Positions 45,586 to 54,422 are shown, counted from the first letter of the stretch. The stretch is DNA of 64,000 nucleotides from Promethearchaeota archaeon (GCA_016839705.1 JAEOTR010000016.1:62001-126000); one strand, 5' to 3'. Made by a program: numbers and translations. Notes: generated from the sequence alone by a model not told the origin.

Positions 45586-46871
45586 CTATCTTCACCTTCA
45601 ATTTGTTCATTTTTACATAAAATTTTATAATCTTTATCTAATAATATTAATGCTTTTCGAACTATTAAATAAGCTTCTAATAAGACTTCTGGGTCAACTT
45701 TATCTGGTGTGTCAAATTTGCTATGGGTAAATTTTGCTCCTGCTCTCGTAATGAGATCGATAGAATAAAAACCTCTTTGATGAAATGGGACAGAGTCAGT
45801 ATGTGCTCCAACGGTTGAATGAAATCCTTTTACATTTACACCTTCTTCTAATGCTGCTTTATTCATATAGTTACTGAGCAAAGGAGCTATTATCTTTCTT
45901 GGGTAAATCCCATATGATTTAAAAAATTCGACTTGATTATTCAATCGATCTTTACATGAAATCATTTCTAAATTTATTTGAAATGTGTTCCCTTTAGTAT
46001 ACTTGTCTTCATGGTTATTCACAAAAATCCTTGATCCCATTGTTCCTAATTCTTCAGCTGAAAATTGACAGAACCAAAGGTTAAAATTCTTAGTAGGGTT
46101 TTTTCGGAAATGTCTACTTAATTCAAAAACAATTGCCATCCCTGTAGCATTATCCAATGCTCCTGGGGAATTGTTATTAGTGTTAAGAAATAATAAAAAG
46201 AGATTTGATAGTGATACCATAATTGTAAATACCCAAATTCCAGTACTGACAATAATGAAATTTAATTTTAAGGGCGTATAAATATGGATGATCAAAACAA
46301 ATAAGAACCCGCCAAGAAAAATCCCGCTGTATAACCAAACTCGATAAAGAAGGACCCTCCAATAAGTTCGAAATGTTTGAGATTTGGAATCTAAGTGCCC
46401 TGAGATGATTATATTTCCAGCATCCTCTTGAGATAGATTATTGGCAGGAACTTTTACAAATATATTTGTTGCATCTCTCGTTTTTCCGTAATATTCTCCC
46501 CAAAAACCAGGATTCTCTGGATGCTTTAATCCCTTAATAATTAATAAAACAACGATGGTCATTACTCCGACTATTAACATAGCAATAGTGAAATTGACAT
46601 AGATAAACATTAAGAGAAATAAGGAAAATGTTAAATTAATAACCATTATTAATTTAACCAATGTTGTTGAGTAGAAATCGGAAAACTCAAATGGTTCTTT
46701 TTGTATTTGGGTAGATTCAAATCCTATTTCTTGAAATGTCTTGATAGTGAGTTTAACAGCCTCTTTCTCTCCCTCTGTTCCCGCTAAACGAGGAAAGCTA
46801 AATTTGTTTACTAAATTCGATAACCTTTCGAAATTTTCACTCTTATTCTGACTTGAACTCTCTTGCTTCAA
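45582..46871 (-). CDS. M28-family metallopeptidase with membrane helices
   Basis: A 429-residue zinc aminopeptidase-like protein. Metal ligands fit the M28 pattern: SGHLDSK, GALDNATG, AEELGTMGS, and HTDSVPFHQ with a late HSKFDTPDKVD. Two pairs of hydrophobic helices split the peptidase core (about residues 70-115 and 175-225), so it should sit in the membrane. The start is TTG 46871. Its final codons contain the Shine-Dalgarno of the LeuC-like gene, linking the two in one transcript. Confidence 0.88.
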   Translation of the reverse strand: MKQESSSQNKSENFERLSNLVNKFSFPRLAGTEGEKEAVKLTIKTFQEIGFESTQIQKEPFEFSDFYSTTLVKLIMVINLTFSLFLLMFIYVNFTIAMLIVGVMTIVVLLIIKGLKHPENPGFWGEYYGKTRDATNIFVKVPANNLSQEDAGNIIISGHLDSKSQTFRTYWRVLLYRVWLYSGIFLGGFLFVLIIHIYTPLKLNFIIVSTGIWVFTIMVSLSNLFLLFLNTNNNSPGALDNATGMAIVFELSRHFRKNPTKNFNLWFCQFSAEELGTMGSRIFVNNHEDKYTKGNTFQINLEMISCKDRLNNQVEFFKSYGIYPRKIIAPLLSNYMNKAALEEGVNVKGFHSTVGAHTDSVPFHQRGFYSIDLITRAGAKFTHSKFDTPDKVDPEVLLEAYLIVRKALILLDKDYKILCKNEQIEGEDS

Positions 46872-46967
46872 TTTTAATCGAGGTTTTTGCGCTTATTTTA
46901 ATAAAACTTTTCCAATACTTATAGTAATTAGATTTATTTATGGATTTTTATTTAAATTTATAATCTT

Positions 46968-47570
46968 TCACAAGTTTCTTAGGTTATCCAAAACAATCTT
47001 TTGGATCTTCTCTTGGACTAATTCTATAATATCATCAGAACTAATAGTGTAATAATCTTCTTGCTTAGCACGAGTTAGATAAAGGTTTCTCACTTTTTCA
47101 AGAAATTCAAAGTCTTCAAATTTTTCTAGCTGTTCTTCATTTTTACGAGCTAAAGCAATTTTAGGATCAACATCTAAAATTATTGTTAGATCAGGTTGTC
47201 CTACAAATTTATTTAGCTGTTTTATCCATTCAATAGAAATATTTTCTGATTGAATAGATTGATATATTATAGATGATTCTAAATAACGATCTGAGATTAC
47301 AATATATCCTTCATCTAGTTTTATCTTTATTTCATTATGATAATGAAGATCCCTATCCGCAGCAAATAATAAGGCATCGGTGGAGGGAGGAATTTCTTTG
47401 TTTTTCAAGAATTTTCTTAAAATTTTTCCTATTTCACTTTTTGAGGGTTCGTGAGTTAAATATACCTTAAAGCCTTTATACTCTAAAAACCCTTTTAAAA
47501 GTTGACTATGTGTGCTAGTTCCAGATCCATCCCCACCATCTAAAACTATAAAATAAGCCTTATGTGTCAA
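46968..47570 (-). CDS. tmk: Thymidylate kinase
   Basis: A 200-residue dTMP kinase that makes dTDP for DNA synthesis. The P-loop LDGGDGSGTST is at residues 10-20, the DR motif SDRYLESSIIYQS is near 92-104, and the lid region LARKNEEQLEKFEDFEFLEKV follows. A threonine replaces the usual K of the GxxxxGK(S/T) P-loop lysine (GDGSGTST), a change that is worth noting, though archaeal members vary. TTG 47570 is the start. Confidence 0.88.
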   Translation of the reverse strand: MTHKAYFIVLDGGDGSGTSTHSQLLKGFLEYKGFKVYLTHEPSKSEIGKILRKFLKNKEIPPSTDALLFAADRDLHYHNEIKIKLDEGYIVISDRYLESSIIYQSIQSENISIEWIKQLNKFVGQPDLTIILDVDPKIALARKNEEQLEKFEDFEFLEKVRNLYLTRAKQEDYYTISSDDIIELVQEKIQKIVLDNLRNL

Positions 47571-47774
47571 AGTGATTTGTATTCAATAAATAATTAATAT
47601 TTCAAGAGAATATGAATCATAAGTAATTATTAATTTTAATGTTAATTAACTCAACATGGGAACAACTAACAATTAGAGTATTATAGAGCATTTAAATCCA
47701 AAAAAATATCAGTCTACCAAAAAGATTAAAATGATTGAATATTTTAAACAAAAATAAATTAACCAAATCTGAAA

Positions 47775-48122
47775 ATGTCAACTAGTAATCCTACCGCCTT
47801 TTGTCCGCGTTGCAATCAACAAGTTTTATTAGCCCGTAAACAATTTGACACCTGTCTAGCGATAGTATTATTAGTTTTTACAGTAATTGGCTTTTTTATC
47901 TATCTGGCTGTCTATTATAGTAATACTGAAGACAGATGCGTGCATTGTGGCACACAAATCACTTTCTCACAATCAGCCGTACAATATCAAACACCTCAAG
48001 CTCAATATCAAACATCTCAAGTACCACCTGCTTCAAGTACGCTTAATTACTGCCCATTATGTGGGGAAAAATTAGACACTCAAGTAAAGTTCTGTCCAAA
48101 TTGTGGTGGCAAAATAATATAG
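47775..48122 (+). CDS. LITAF-like split zinc ribbon membrane protein (copy 1)
   Basis: A 115-residue protein with two CxxC knuckles (Cys 10/13 and Cys 55/58) separated by 41 residues that contain one long hydrophobic stretch (about residues 27-48). This is the layout of the eukaryotic LITAF domain, in which the two halves of a zinc ribbon close over a membrane-inserted helix. A Gln/Pro-rich linker and a second normal zinc ribbon (CPLC and CPNC, about residues 93-112) follow. A close relative is encoded next. The function is unknown; membrane anchoring is inferred. Confidence 0.7.
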   Translation: MSTSNPTAFCPRCNQQVLLARKQFDTCLAIVLLVFTVIGFFIYLAVYYSNTEDRCVHCGTQITFSQSAVQYQTPQAQYQTSQVPPASSTLNYCPLCGEKLDTQVKFCPNCGGKII

Positions 48123-48267
48123 GATTTAATTTTAAGTGATATTTTGCTTTTTAGCCATTATCCCTCAAGTACCAAGAAAATATTCCTTTCAAAAATTGGA
48201 CTCGAGATCTTTTTAGTATCCTTTTTCTTTTCATTGAATTAACTAATAAGAAAAAAAAGGTAAAAAA

Positions 48268-48642
48268 ATGTCATTAATGTATTGTCCGAAATGTAAAATG
48301 AATGTCGAGACAAAAAAAGAGGATTTTAGAGTCGGTTTAGCCATAATACTAATTATATTTACGGGAGGTCTTGGATTACTGATATATGTTGCTATATATC
48401 TAGATAAAAACAATAATCGTTGTATTCATTGTAATAGTGTTTGCAATGCTCAGCTAGTTAACAATCAATCAAATTCAAATTACCGATTGATTAGTAGTTC
48501 TAATCAGATATCAAGTCAAAAGGCTGTAGTACAGACTCAATTAGTTGAGGGTCCCATTAAATATTGTTTTAGTTGTGGTGTTGAGCTAGATCCGAGAGAA
48601 GAAGCTAAATTTTGCAGATTTTGTGGGACTAATATTAATTAA
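48268..48642 (+). CDS. LITAF-like split zinc ribbon membrane protein (copy 2)
   Basis: A 124-residue paralogue of the preceding protein. Cys 6/9 and Cys 52/55 flank a 42-residue spacer with a hydrophobic helix (GLAIILIIFTGGLGLLIYVA), then a linker and a C-terminal zinc ribbon (CFSC and CRFC). A good Shine-Dalgarno (AAAGGT) precedes the ATG. The two copies have diverged strongly in sequence but keep the architecture, so the duplication is old or under different constraint. Confidence 0.7.
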   Translation: MSLMYCPKCKMNVETKKEDFRVGLAIILIIFTGGLGLLIYVAIYLDKNNNRCIHCNSVCNAQLVNNQSNSNYRLISSSNQISSQKAVVQTQLVEGPIKYCFSCGVELDPREEAKFCRFCGTNIN

Positions 48643-48705
48643 ATTTAAATCTCTTTTTATTCTTTTTTTAAACTTCTTGAACTTAACAATTAGGATTAAT
48701 GTTTT

Positions 48706-49911
48706 TCACTTTTTTAAATTGTCTTTAATTGATTTTAAAATTGTAGATTCAACAGGTGTGCACCCTTTTATAAATGTTCCATTCTCTTCTAAATTAGAGG
48801 TACAATTTCCAATGAGAAAAGTATCTGAGTAAAGATCTGATTGTTTTATCCCCTTACCTATTGCTAAATTCAGGGGATTTTCAGGAGTGAAATTTTCATC
48901 AATAAATTTTTTATTATTTTTTAGTAAATTAAATACTGTTGATAAACAAGCGGAACATGAATCAATATCAATAAGATTAACATTTTTATATTTTATCGTA
49001 ATTGAAGTTGGGGGGGGTTCTAATGGATTTAAAAATTGATCTATATTTTGAGGTATGGTTTTAATATCATCTTGCGTTTTTGGCATGCCTTGTATTGATT
49101 CTGAGATTAATTTTAAATGGGGAACTTCCTTTAGAGTCCACTCTGGCTGCGTCAATGCAAGAGCTATGATGTCTGCTGCAAGAAAGTTTGTTGATGCAAT
49201 TATAGTGTCCATCCTTACACAATTCCCCGAAGATGGGCCCATTCCTTCTTGGACATAAGATGCGTCTATAATAACTAAGTTAGGTTTTATTATATGTGCA
49301 AGATCTGCTATGGCTACATCTAATTCCTTGACGTTTTCCATTGTATTTTTAATTTGGTTTATTAAGTCAGAATTTTGGAGGTGATGCAAAGAAATTTTCT
49401 CCCTCCTATAAATTAATCCTTTTAAGTTTTTGAAGCTTAAGGAGGCACCAGTATGCATATGCATTTTAAGTACAGGGATTGATATGATATAATCAATATC
49501 GTTCCAGTAACCTGATAATTTTATTTCTTTTAACAGTTTACCTTTGGGGATCTTCTTTAGGGTTGGGGGGCGTTCATCTAAATCTAAGAAACTAAGTTCT
49601 CTCTCTCCTAATAACTTAGAGTAACCTGAATTTTTGAATGCGGTTTGGGAATTAGTATTAATGATTGGAGAATCACCTATAAAAAATTTAGCGTTATATC
49701 GTTCCTTTATGTAAGTATAAACTGCGGATACCACATCAGGGTTTGTATTAATACCTGATCGCGGTTCGGCATCTCTTCCGACATTAGGTTTTAACAGAAC
49801 GTTCTTCCCCGTCATATCTGGGATGTTAAGGTTATCAAGACATGATATTACTGCTTCATGAATATTCTTATTTCGAGCTAGTGAAACAACCGGTATATCT
49901 TCTTTTAGCAT
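48706..49911 (-). CDS. DUF362 domain protein
   Basis: A 401-residue protein with a DUF362 domain: LLKPNVGRDAEPRSGINTNPDVV, SIPVLKMHMHTGASLSFKNLKG and the IDASYVQEGMGPSSG segment are characteristic. DUF362 proteins are often fused to ferredoxins; here the C-terminus has scattered cysteines (CSACLS, NCTSN, GCTP) that could bind a metal or cluster. Function is unknown. Its ATG overlaps the stop of aroE by one base (TAATG), so they are cotranslated. Confidence 0.82.
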   Translation of the reverse strand: MLKEDIPVVSLARNKNIHEAVISCLDNLNIPDMTGKNVLLKPNVGRDAEPRSGINTNPDVVSAVYTYIKERYNAKFFIGDSPIINTNSQTAFKNSGYSKLLGERELSFLDLDERPPTLKKIPKGKLLKEIKLSGYWNDIDYIISIPVLKMHMHTGASLSFKNLKGLIYRREKISLHHLQNSDLINQIKNTMENVKELDVAIADLAHIIKPNLVIIDASYVQEGMGPSSGNCVRMDTIIASTNFLAADIIALALTQPEWTLKEVPHLKLISESIQGMPKTQDDIKTIPQNIDQFLNPLEPPPTSITIKYKNVNLIDIDSCSACLSTVFNLLKNNKKFIDENFTPENPLNLAIGKGIKQSDLYSDTFLIGNCTSNLEENGTFIKGCTPVESTILKSIKDNLKK

Positions 49912-50780
49912 TATTTTATCCCCAAAAACTCAATAATCTTCTTCTTCATTAGACTTCTATTAGGTCTATGATTTGTCCACCATTCAAACGCTAATATTCC
50001 TTGATTAACAAGCATATCTAACCCCCCTAGTGTTTGACATCCAATTTCTGCTGCTTCCTTCATCAATCTTGTCTCTAGGGGATTATAAACAACATCAAAT
50101 ACAAAAAGATCTCCATGGAGCGAATTTTTTATTATGGGACTTTCTTCTACATTTGGATACATCCCAATCGGGGTTGCATTGATAAGAATATCTGCTTTCT
50201 TCAAGCCTTCGTTAATATTTTTATCATTACTTATTTTTCCTTCAACATCTGCATTCATATTTTCTTCTATTTCATTAGCGATTGAAATTGCTCTTTCTTT
50301 AATCAAATCGGTTAATGTTATATGATTGGCTTCTTCTGCCATAATATAAGCCAAAGACCTAGCAACACCACCTGATCCTAAAAAAAAAATATTCTTTCCA
50401 GATACATTACAACCCGCATCTATAAGAGCCTTTTTAGCACCGCTTGCATCAGTATTTCTTGCTTTTAAAATTCCTTCTTCGTTTTTTATTGTATTTATCG
50501 CTCCTATTTTTAATGCAATTGGATCAATTTCGTCTAAGTGTTTAATGACAGTTTCCTTATGAGGTATTGTGACATTAATTCCTTTAATATCTAAAGCTCT
50601 TATACCTTTGATGGCTTTTTCAAGTTCATTTGGGTGAACATCAAAAGCTAAGTACACGTAATCAAGTCCTAATTCGTGAAGGGCAGGATTCCACATTATA
50701 GGAGACATACTATGTTCTATAGGATGCCCTATAACACAAAAAATCTTGGTTTTTGAAGTAATAAGTTTATCAGATGACAT
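49911..50780 (-). CDS. aroE: Shikimate dehydrogenase
   Basis: A 289-residue NADP-dependent shikimate dehydrogenase. IGHPIEHSMSPIMWNPAL and GINVTIPHKETVIKHLDEID hold the shikimate-binding serines and the catalytic Lys/Asp pair; FLGSGGVARSLAYIMAEE is the dinucleotide fold; and NATPIGMYPN is the conserved NATP loop. It reduces 3-dehydroshikimate in aromatic amino-acid synthesis. aroK and aroD lie within 2.3 kb. Confidence 0.95.
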   Translation of the reverse strand: MSSDKLITSKTKIFCVIGHPIEHSMSPIMWNPALHELGLDYVYLAFDVHPNELEKAIKGIRALDIKGINVTIPHKETVIKHLDEIDPIALKIGAINTIKNEEGILKARNTDASGAKKALIDAGCNVSGKNIFFLGSGGVARSLAYIMAEEANHITLTDLIKERAISIANEIEENMNADVEGKISNDKNINEGLKKADILINATPIGMYPNVEESPIIKNSLHGDLFVFDVVYNPLETRLMKEAAEIGCQTLGGLDMLVNQGILAFEWWTNHRPNRSLMKKKIIEFLGIK

Positions 50781-50885
50781 CCTTAAAGCAGAAGTTTTAT
50801 ATTTTATTTAATAATATGTTTAAGAAAAAATGTAATATATAATTATTTAGCTAATATCAAGGAACAATAGGAGGAAAATAAGAAG

Positions 50886-51452
50886 ATGAGTAAAATATCT
50901 TTAAGCCCGGGATACTCCACTTTCCCTATGCCAGCAGCAGTTATTTCTGTGGGTACAGGAGATGAAGCCAATTTAATTACTCTTGCCTATGTTGGAAAAG
51001 TGTGCTCAAAACCACCAATTATTGCTATATCTATACAACCGATACGTCACTCTTATCATATAATAGAAAAACTTGGAGAATTTGTAATCAATTACCCAAC
51101 CATCAATCAGTTAAGAGAAATGGATTATTGTGGTACGAGATCTGGGAGAAATGTGAATAAATGGAAAGAGTTAAATTTAACAAAAGAAAAAGCATCAGTT
51201 GTAAGTGTGCCTTTAGTAAAGGAATTCCCTTGGAATATGGAATGCAAGGTTGTTAATAGAATAGAACTTGGTACTCATGTATGTTATTTTGGGGAAGTGG
51301 TGGCGGTTCATTCTGATGAAGAGTATGTTAAAAATGGTTCACTGGATCCTGACAAATTTAATTTTTTCGCTTATATTTCAGGTATCTATATTGCTTTGAA
51401 TAAAGGAGCAATAGAAAGGCATGGATTTTCATTATCAAAACCTTTAGAATGA
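50886..51452 (+). CDS. Flavin reductase-like (flavoredoxin-type) protein
   Basis: A 188-residue FMN-binding split-barrel protein. PAAVISVGTGDEANLITLAYVGKVC and PPIIAISIQPIRHSYHII with EFVINYPT are the family's flavin-binding strands. Such proteins bind FMN and carry electrons or reduce flavin. A strong Shine-Dalgarno AGGAGG sits upstream of ATG 50886. It is divergent from aroE and lies 37 bases before aroK, possibly cotranscribed with it. Confidence 0.85.
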   Translation: MSKISLSPGYSTFPMPAAVISVGTGDEANLITLAYVGKVCSKPPIIAISIQPIRHSYHIIEKLGEFVINYPTINQLREMDYCGTRSGRNVNKWKELNLTKEKASVVSVPLVKEFPWNMECKVVNRIELGTHVCYFGEVVAVHSDEEYVKNGSLDPDKFNFFAYISGIYIALNKGAIERHGFSLSKPLE

Positions 51453-51489
51453 TCTCTATAATTATTTGAATAATAAAGTTAGAAGAATT

Positions 51490-52020
51490 ATGTCTAAAAG
51501 TAATATCGCGCTAATTGGGTTTATGGCAACAGGGAAAACTACAGTAGGGAAGGCACTGGTAGATTATCTAGGAAGCCCATACTCCTTCATTGAAACAGAC
51601 CAAATAATAATAGAGAATGTTGGAAAGGATATCCCAAAGATTTTTGCAGAAGAAGGTGAAAATAAATTTCGGGAATATGAAATATCTGCATGTAAACAAG
51701 TTTCCTTATTAAAAAATGTTGTGATTTCATGCGGGGGTGGCGTTGTGTTAAACAAGGTAAATATTGATAATCTAAAGAAGAATTGCTATATTATGTTATT
51801 AAAAGCATCGACCCAAGAGATATACACTAGAGCTATGAAGGATGGAAAGGAAACTAGACCTATTATTAATAAAGAAGATCCCAAAAGTGAAATAGAGGAT
51901 GTTCTAAAATTCCGGAATCCCTTATACAATAGTGCTGCAGATTTTGTTATTGAAACAACTGGTAAGAAAATTAGTGATATTGTTATAGAGATTGTTAAAA
52001 AAACCCATCTAAAAACCTAA
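51490..52020 (+). CDS. aroK: Shikimate kinase (bacterial AroK type)
   Basis: A 176-residue nucleoside-kinase-fold shikimate kinase: P-loop GFMATGKTT (residues 10-18), shikimate-binding Asp in ETDQIII, FREYE, and the glycine-rich CGGGVV. Most archaea use an unrelated GHMP-type shikimate kinase, so the bacterial type suggests horizontal transfer or an Asgard-specific state. ATG 51490 is favoured over TTG 51466 by position relative to the P-loop. Confidence 0.9.
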   Translation: MSKSNIALIGFMATGKTTVGKALVDYLGSPYSFIETDQIIIENVGKDIPKIFAEEGENKFREYEISACKQVSLLKNVVISCGGGVVLNKVNIDNLKKNCYIMLLKASTQEIYTRAMKDGKETRPIINKEDPKSEIEDVLKFRNPLYNSAADFVIETTGKKISDIVIEIVKKTHLKT

Positions 52021-52027
52021 ATTTAAA

Positions 52028-52036
52028 TTTATAAAG
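52028..52036 (+). promoter_or_regulatory. TATA box of the small zinc-ribbon gene
   Basis: TTTATAAAG lies 41 bases before the ATG at 52077, the distance expected for an archaeal TATA box with a short leader. It implies that the frameshifted zinc-ribbon gene is, or recently was, transcribed on its own. Confidence 0.5.
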
Positions 52037-52076
52037 CCTACTAATATTGTATAAAACATGGTTAAGAGTAAAGATT

Positions 52077-52285
52077 ATGACGGAATATAAAAGGACTAAA
52101 TGCCCAAAATGTAACAATGAGAATCCACGCATGCTCCATGATGAACCCGATAAGAGTAATATTCTTTACTACAGTATTGAAAACGTTATTTAAACTTTTC
52201 GCTGAAGCAGGGAACACCAGTTTATGCGCGAATCATAAAATGTGGCGATTGCGGAAACACATTTTCAAAATCTGCCCCAGCTTAA
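52077..52285 (+). pseudogene. Small zinc-ribbon protein gene interrupted by a -1 frameshift
   Basis: The first frame gives MTEYKRTKCPKCNNENPRML and stops at TAA 52191-52193. A -1 shift at GAAAAC (52179-52184) continues into GTPVYARIIKCGDCGNTF and ends at TAA 52283. Together they make a two-knuckle (CPKC/CGDC) zinc ribbon of about 69 residues, which neither frame makes alone. The gene has its own TATA box. A recent inactivating deletion, a sequencing error in the A-run, or programmed frameshifting are all possible. Confidence 0.6.
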
Positions 52286-52344
52286 CATTCTAAAAAAAGA
52301 TTACTCTTTCTTTTTTTAATTCTTATTTATTTAAGTGAAAGAAG

Positions 52345-53097
52345 CTAAATGCTAAGATTTAACAGGTTCAGAATTTCTCTTAATTTAGTAATACTTATTT
52401 GACCTGATGCCGTTTTTTCTAAATAGGAACCATATGTTAAGAAAGACTTGCTAAAATTGCACAAAATTCTTGACAATAGTCCCACTTCACCCATGCAAAA
52501 GGAGATTAATCTTAATTTTTTACTTGATTTTATTTTGCATAATTGTAAAGGAATTAAATTATCCTCAAAAGATTGAGCTGTAAATATAAGTTTGAAAATG
52601 CCTTTTTCTACAATCTTTTGATCAATTTGAACGTTTTGTTTCAACTTTTTCAAAGAATCTTCTAAAATTTCAACTGCTACATCGTAAGTAGGAGTTTTTT
52701 CAAAATCGTGAAGAGAAAATATTAGGTTTACCTTATTATGTGATGCTAAGCGAATTATTTCACTTAAAATACTACTTTCAGTATTAATTTCAATATCAAG
52801 ATATCTTGGCTCTGATTCAATTATAATTTTTATTATTTGAAGTCGCTTACTGACTTCAATTTCTATCTGTCCACCTTCAGAGTAATCTCTAAAAGTACAG
52901 ATCACGGGAATTTTTGGTTGAATTCGATTTATTAGATCAATTATAAAATCTTTAGTAATTTTTTGGATATCGGAAATATAATCAAATCTTAGTTCGATAA
53001 AGTCGGGATTAAGAATTATAACTTTTTCAATAGTTGGGGCGATCTCGCTGACCACTACAGATTTAATTGGGATTGGTACACAAATATTGTACTTCAT
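52345..53097 (-). CDS. aroD: Type I 3-dehydroquinate dehydratase
   Basis: A 250-residue TIM-barrel dehydratase of the shikimate pathway. PDFIELRFDYISD (Glu and Arg), FSLHDFEKTP (catalytic His), the Schiff-base lysine in GIFKLIFTAQ, and the C-terminal SFCMGEVGLLSRIL and YGSYLEKTASGQIS strands match type I enzymes. It overlaps no neighbour; adk follows on the same strand upstream after about 27 bases. Confidence 0.88.
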   Translation of the reverse strand: MKYNICVPIPIKSVVVSEIAPTIEKVIILNPDFIELRFDYISDIQKITKDFIIDLINRIQPKIPVICTFRDYSEGGQIEIEVSKRLQIIKIIIESEPRYLDIEINTESSILSEIIRLASHNKVNLIFSLHDFEKTPTYDVAVEILEDSLKKLKQNVQIDQKIVEKGIFKLIFTAQSFEDNLIPLQLCKIKSSKKLRLISFCMGEVGLLSRILCNFSKSFLTYGSYLEKTASGQISITKLREILNLLNLSI

Positions 53098-53124
53098 AGT
53101 AAGAAATTAATTTCCTAATAAAAA

Positions 53125-53769
53125 TTAAATATTCAATATTTCTTTTATATCTTTTTCGGTGAATTTCAAGGTGTTTTCAGCGTTTACTTTTTTGAGGATT
53201 CCCATTTTTTTATAATACTTAATAATCGGCTTTGCATTCTTTTCATAAGCATCTAATCTGTTTTTCAGTGTTTCTTCATTATCATCACTTCGTTGTTCAA
53301 ATTTTATTTCAGAACCACATGCATCACATATACCTTCTACCTTAGGTGGAAGAGTATATTTATTGTAAAGCTTATTACAATTAGGACAGGCGTATCTACC
53401 TAATATTCTTTTCATTATTAAGTCTCTTGGAACTTCTAGTAGAAGTAATAGATCAACTTCAGTTATATTTGTTAACGCTTTTGCCTGAGATATCGTACGA
53501 GGGAATCCATCAAGAATGAAACCTTCTGCCTTCACATCTTCTCTAGTCAGTCGATCTCGTACCATCTCGATAGTCACATCATCAGGAACTAGCTCACCTT
53601 TATCCATATAGCCTTTAGCTTTCAATCCTAAGGGTGTTTCATTTTTCAAGTTTTCCCTAAATATATCTCCTGTACTGATATGAATAATATCTGGCAAAAC
53701 TTTTCTAATCTGTGAACTAAAGGTACCTTTTCCCGCGCCAGGCGGACCAAACAGTATTAATTTTTTCAT
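53125..53769 (-). CDS. adk: Adenylate kinase (zinc-lid type)
   Basis: A 214-residue AMP kinase. P-loop GPPGAGKGT (8-16), DGFPRT, and a zinc-finger lid with four cysteines (CPNCNKLY ... CDACG, near residues 128-153) are characteristic of the bacterial/zinc-lid form. It differs from the trimeric archaeal adenylate kinases of many Euryarchaeota. Confidence 0.95.
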   Translation of the reverse strand: MKKLILFGPPGAGKGTFSSQIRKVLPDIIHISTGDIFRENLKNETPLGLKAKGYMDKGELVPDDVTIEMVRDRLTREDVKAEGFILDGFPRTISQAKALTNITEVDLLLLLEVPRDLIMKRILGRYACPNCNKLYNKYTLPPKVEGICDACGSEIKFEQRSDDNEETLKNRLDAYEKNAKPIIKYYKKMGILKKVNAENTLKFTEKDIKEILNI

Positions 53770-53803
53770 AATTATCTAGTAAAATTAATAGAATAAAAAA
53801 AAC

Positions 53804-54391
53804 TTAACCCGTAAAATAGGATTTTTCCACTTCTTTTATCAAATTTTCCACTTGTCTCTTTTCTCTCCTACTAAAAAGAGTAGCAAAATCTTTTTTTATT
53901 GAAGAACCATAATAAGAATTTCCAAAAAAGGTACTGGATTTATCTATTGCTCGTAATAATAATTTTAAACCTCCCATGTGAAGATATATTGAAATATCAT
54001 TAATAATAATTATAGAAGTTGGTTCTTCATTAAAAGAATTAAGTACTTTAACGGTCTTCTTAAAATTTTCATATGCATTTTGGTACAATTCAGTTTTATT
54101 ACTTGATTTAAAGCGGGGAGGGATAATTTCTCCTTTAAATGAGATATTCCTACATTTGGTACTACCTGTGTAGAAATCTAGGATTTTTCCCCCAATTTTT
54201 AGATGGTTAAATGTTGTTAATTTGGGAGCAAAATCTAAAATACTAACATCCTTAGGTGATGCATTTTTTGATTCTAAAAGATATTGAACGAATTTAGATG
54301 TTAGGTAAGTCTTTTTTGTATTAGTATCTCCATATAATAAAGTATGGTGACCAAAAAATTCATTAAAATCTAAATCTTCACGGTGCGTCAT
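53804..54391 (-). CDS. P-loop-like protein of unknown function
   Basis: A 195-residue protein with a Walker A-like loop (GDTNTKKT, residues 21-28) and a Walker B-like strand (IIIINDIS, near 121-128). The loop has Thr in place of the second Gly, an unusual form. I do not recognise the family. It lies in a minus-strand run 34 bases upstream of adk. Confidence 0.6.
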   Translation of the reverse strand: MTHREDLDFNEFFGHHTLLYGDTNTKKTYLTSKFVQYLLESKNASPKDVSILDFAPKLTTFNHLKIGGKILDFYTGSTKCRNISFKGEIIPPRFKSSNKTELYQNAYENFKKTVKVLNSFNEEPTSIIIINDISIYLHMGGLKLLLRAIDKSSTFFGNSYYGSSIKKDFATLFSRREKRQVENLIKEVEKSYFTG

Positions 54392-54422
54392 AAATAAAAT
54401 TGAAAAGCATTAAATTTAATAT

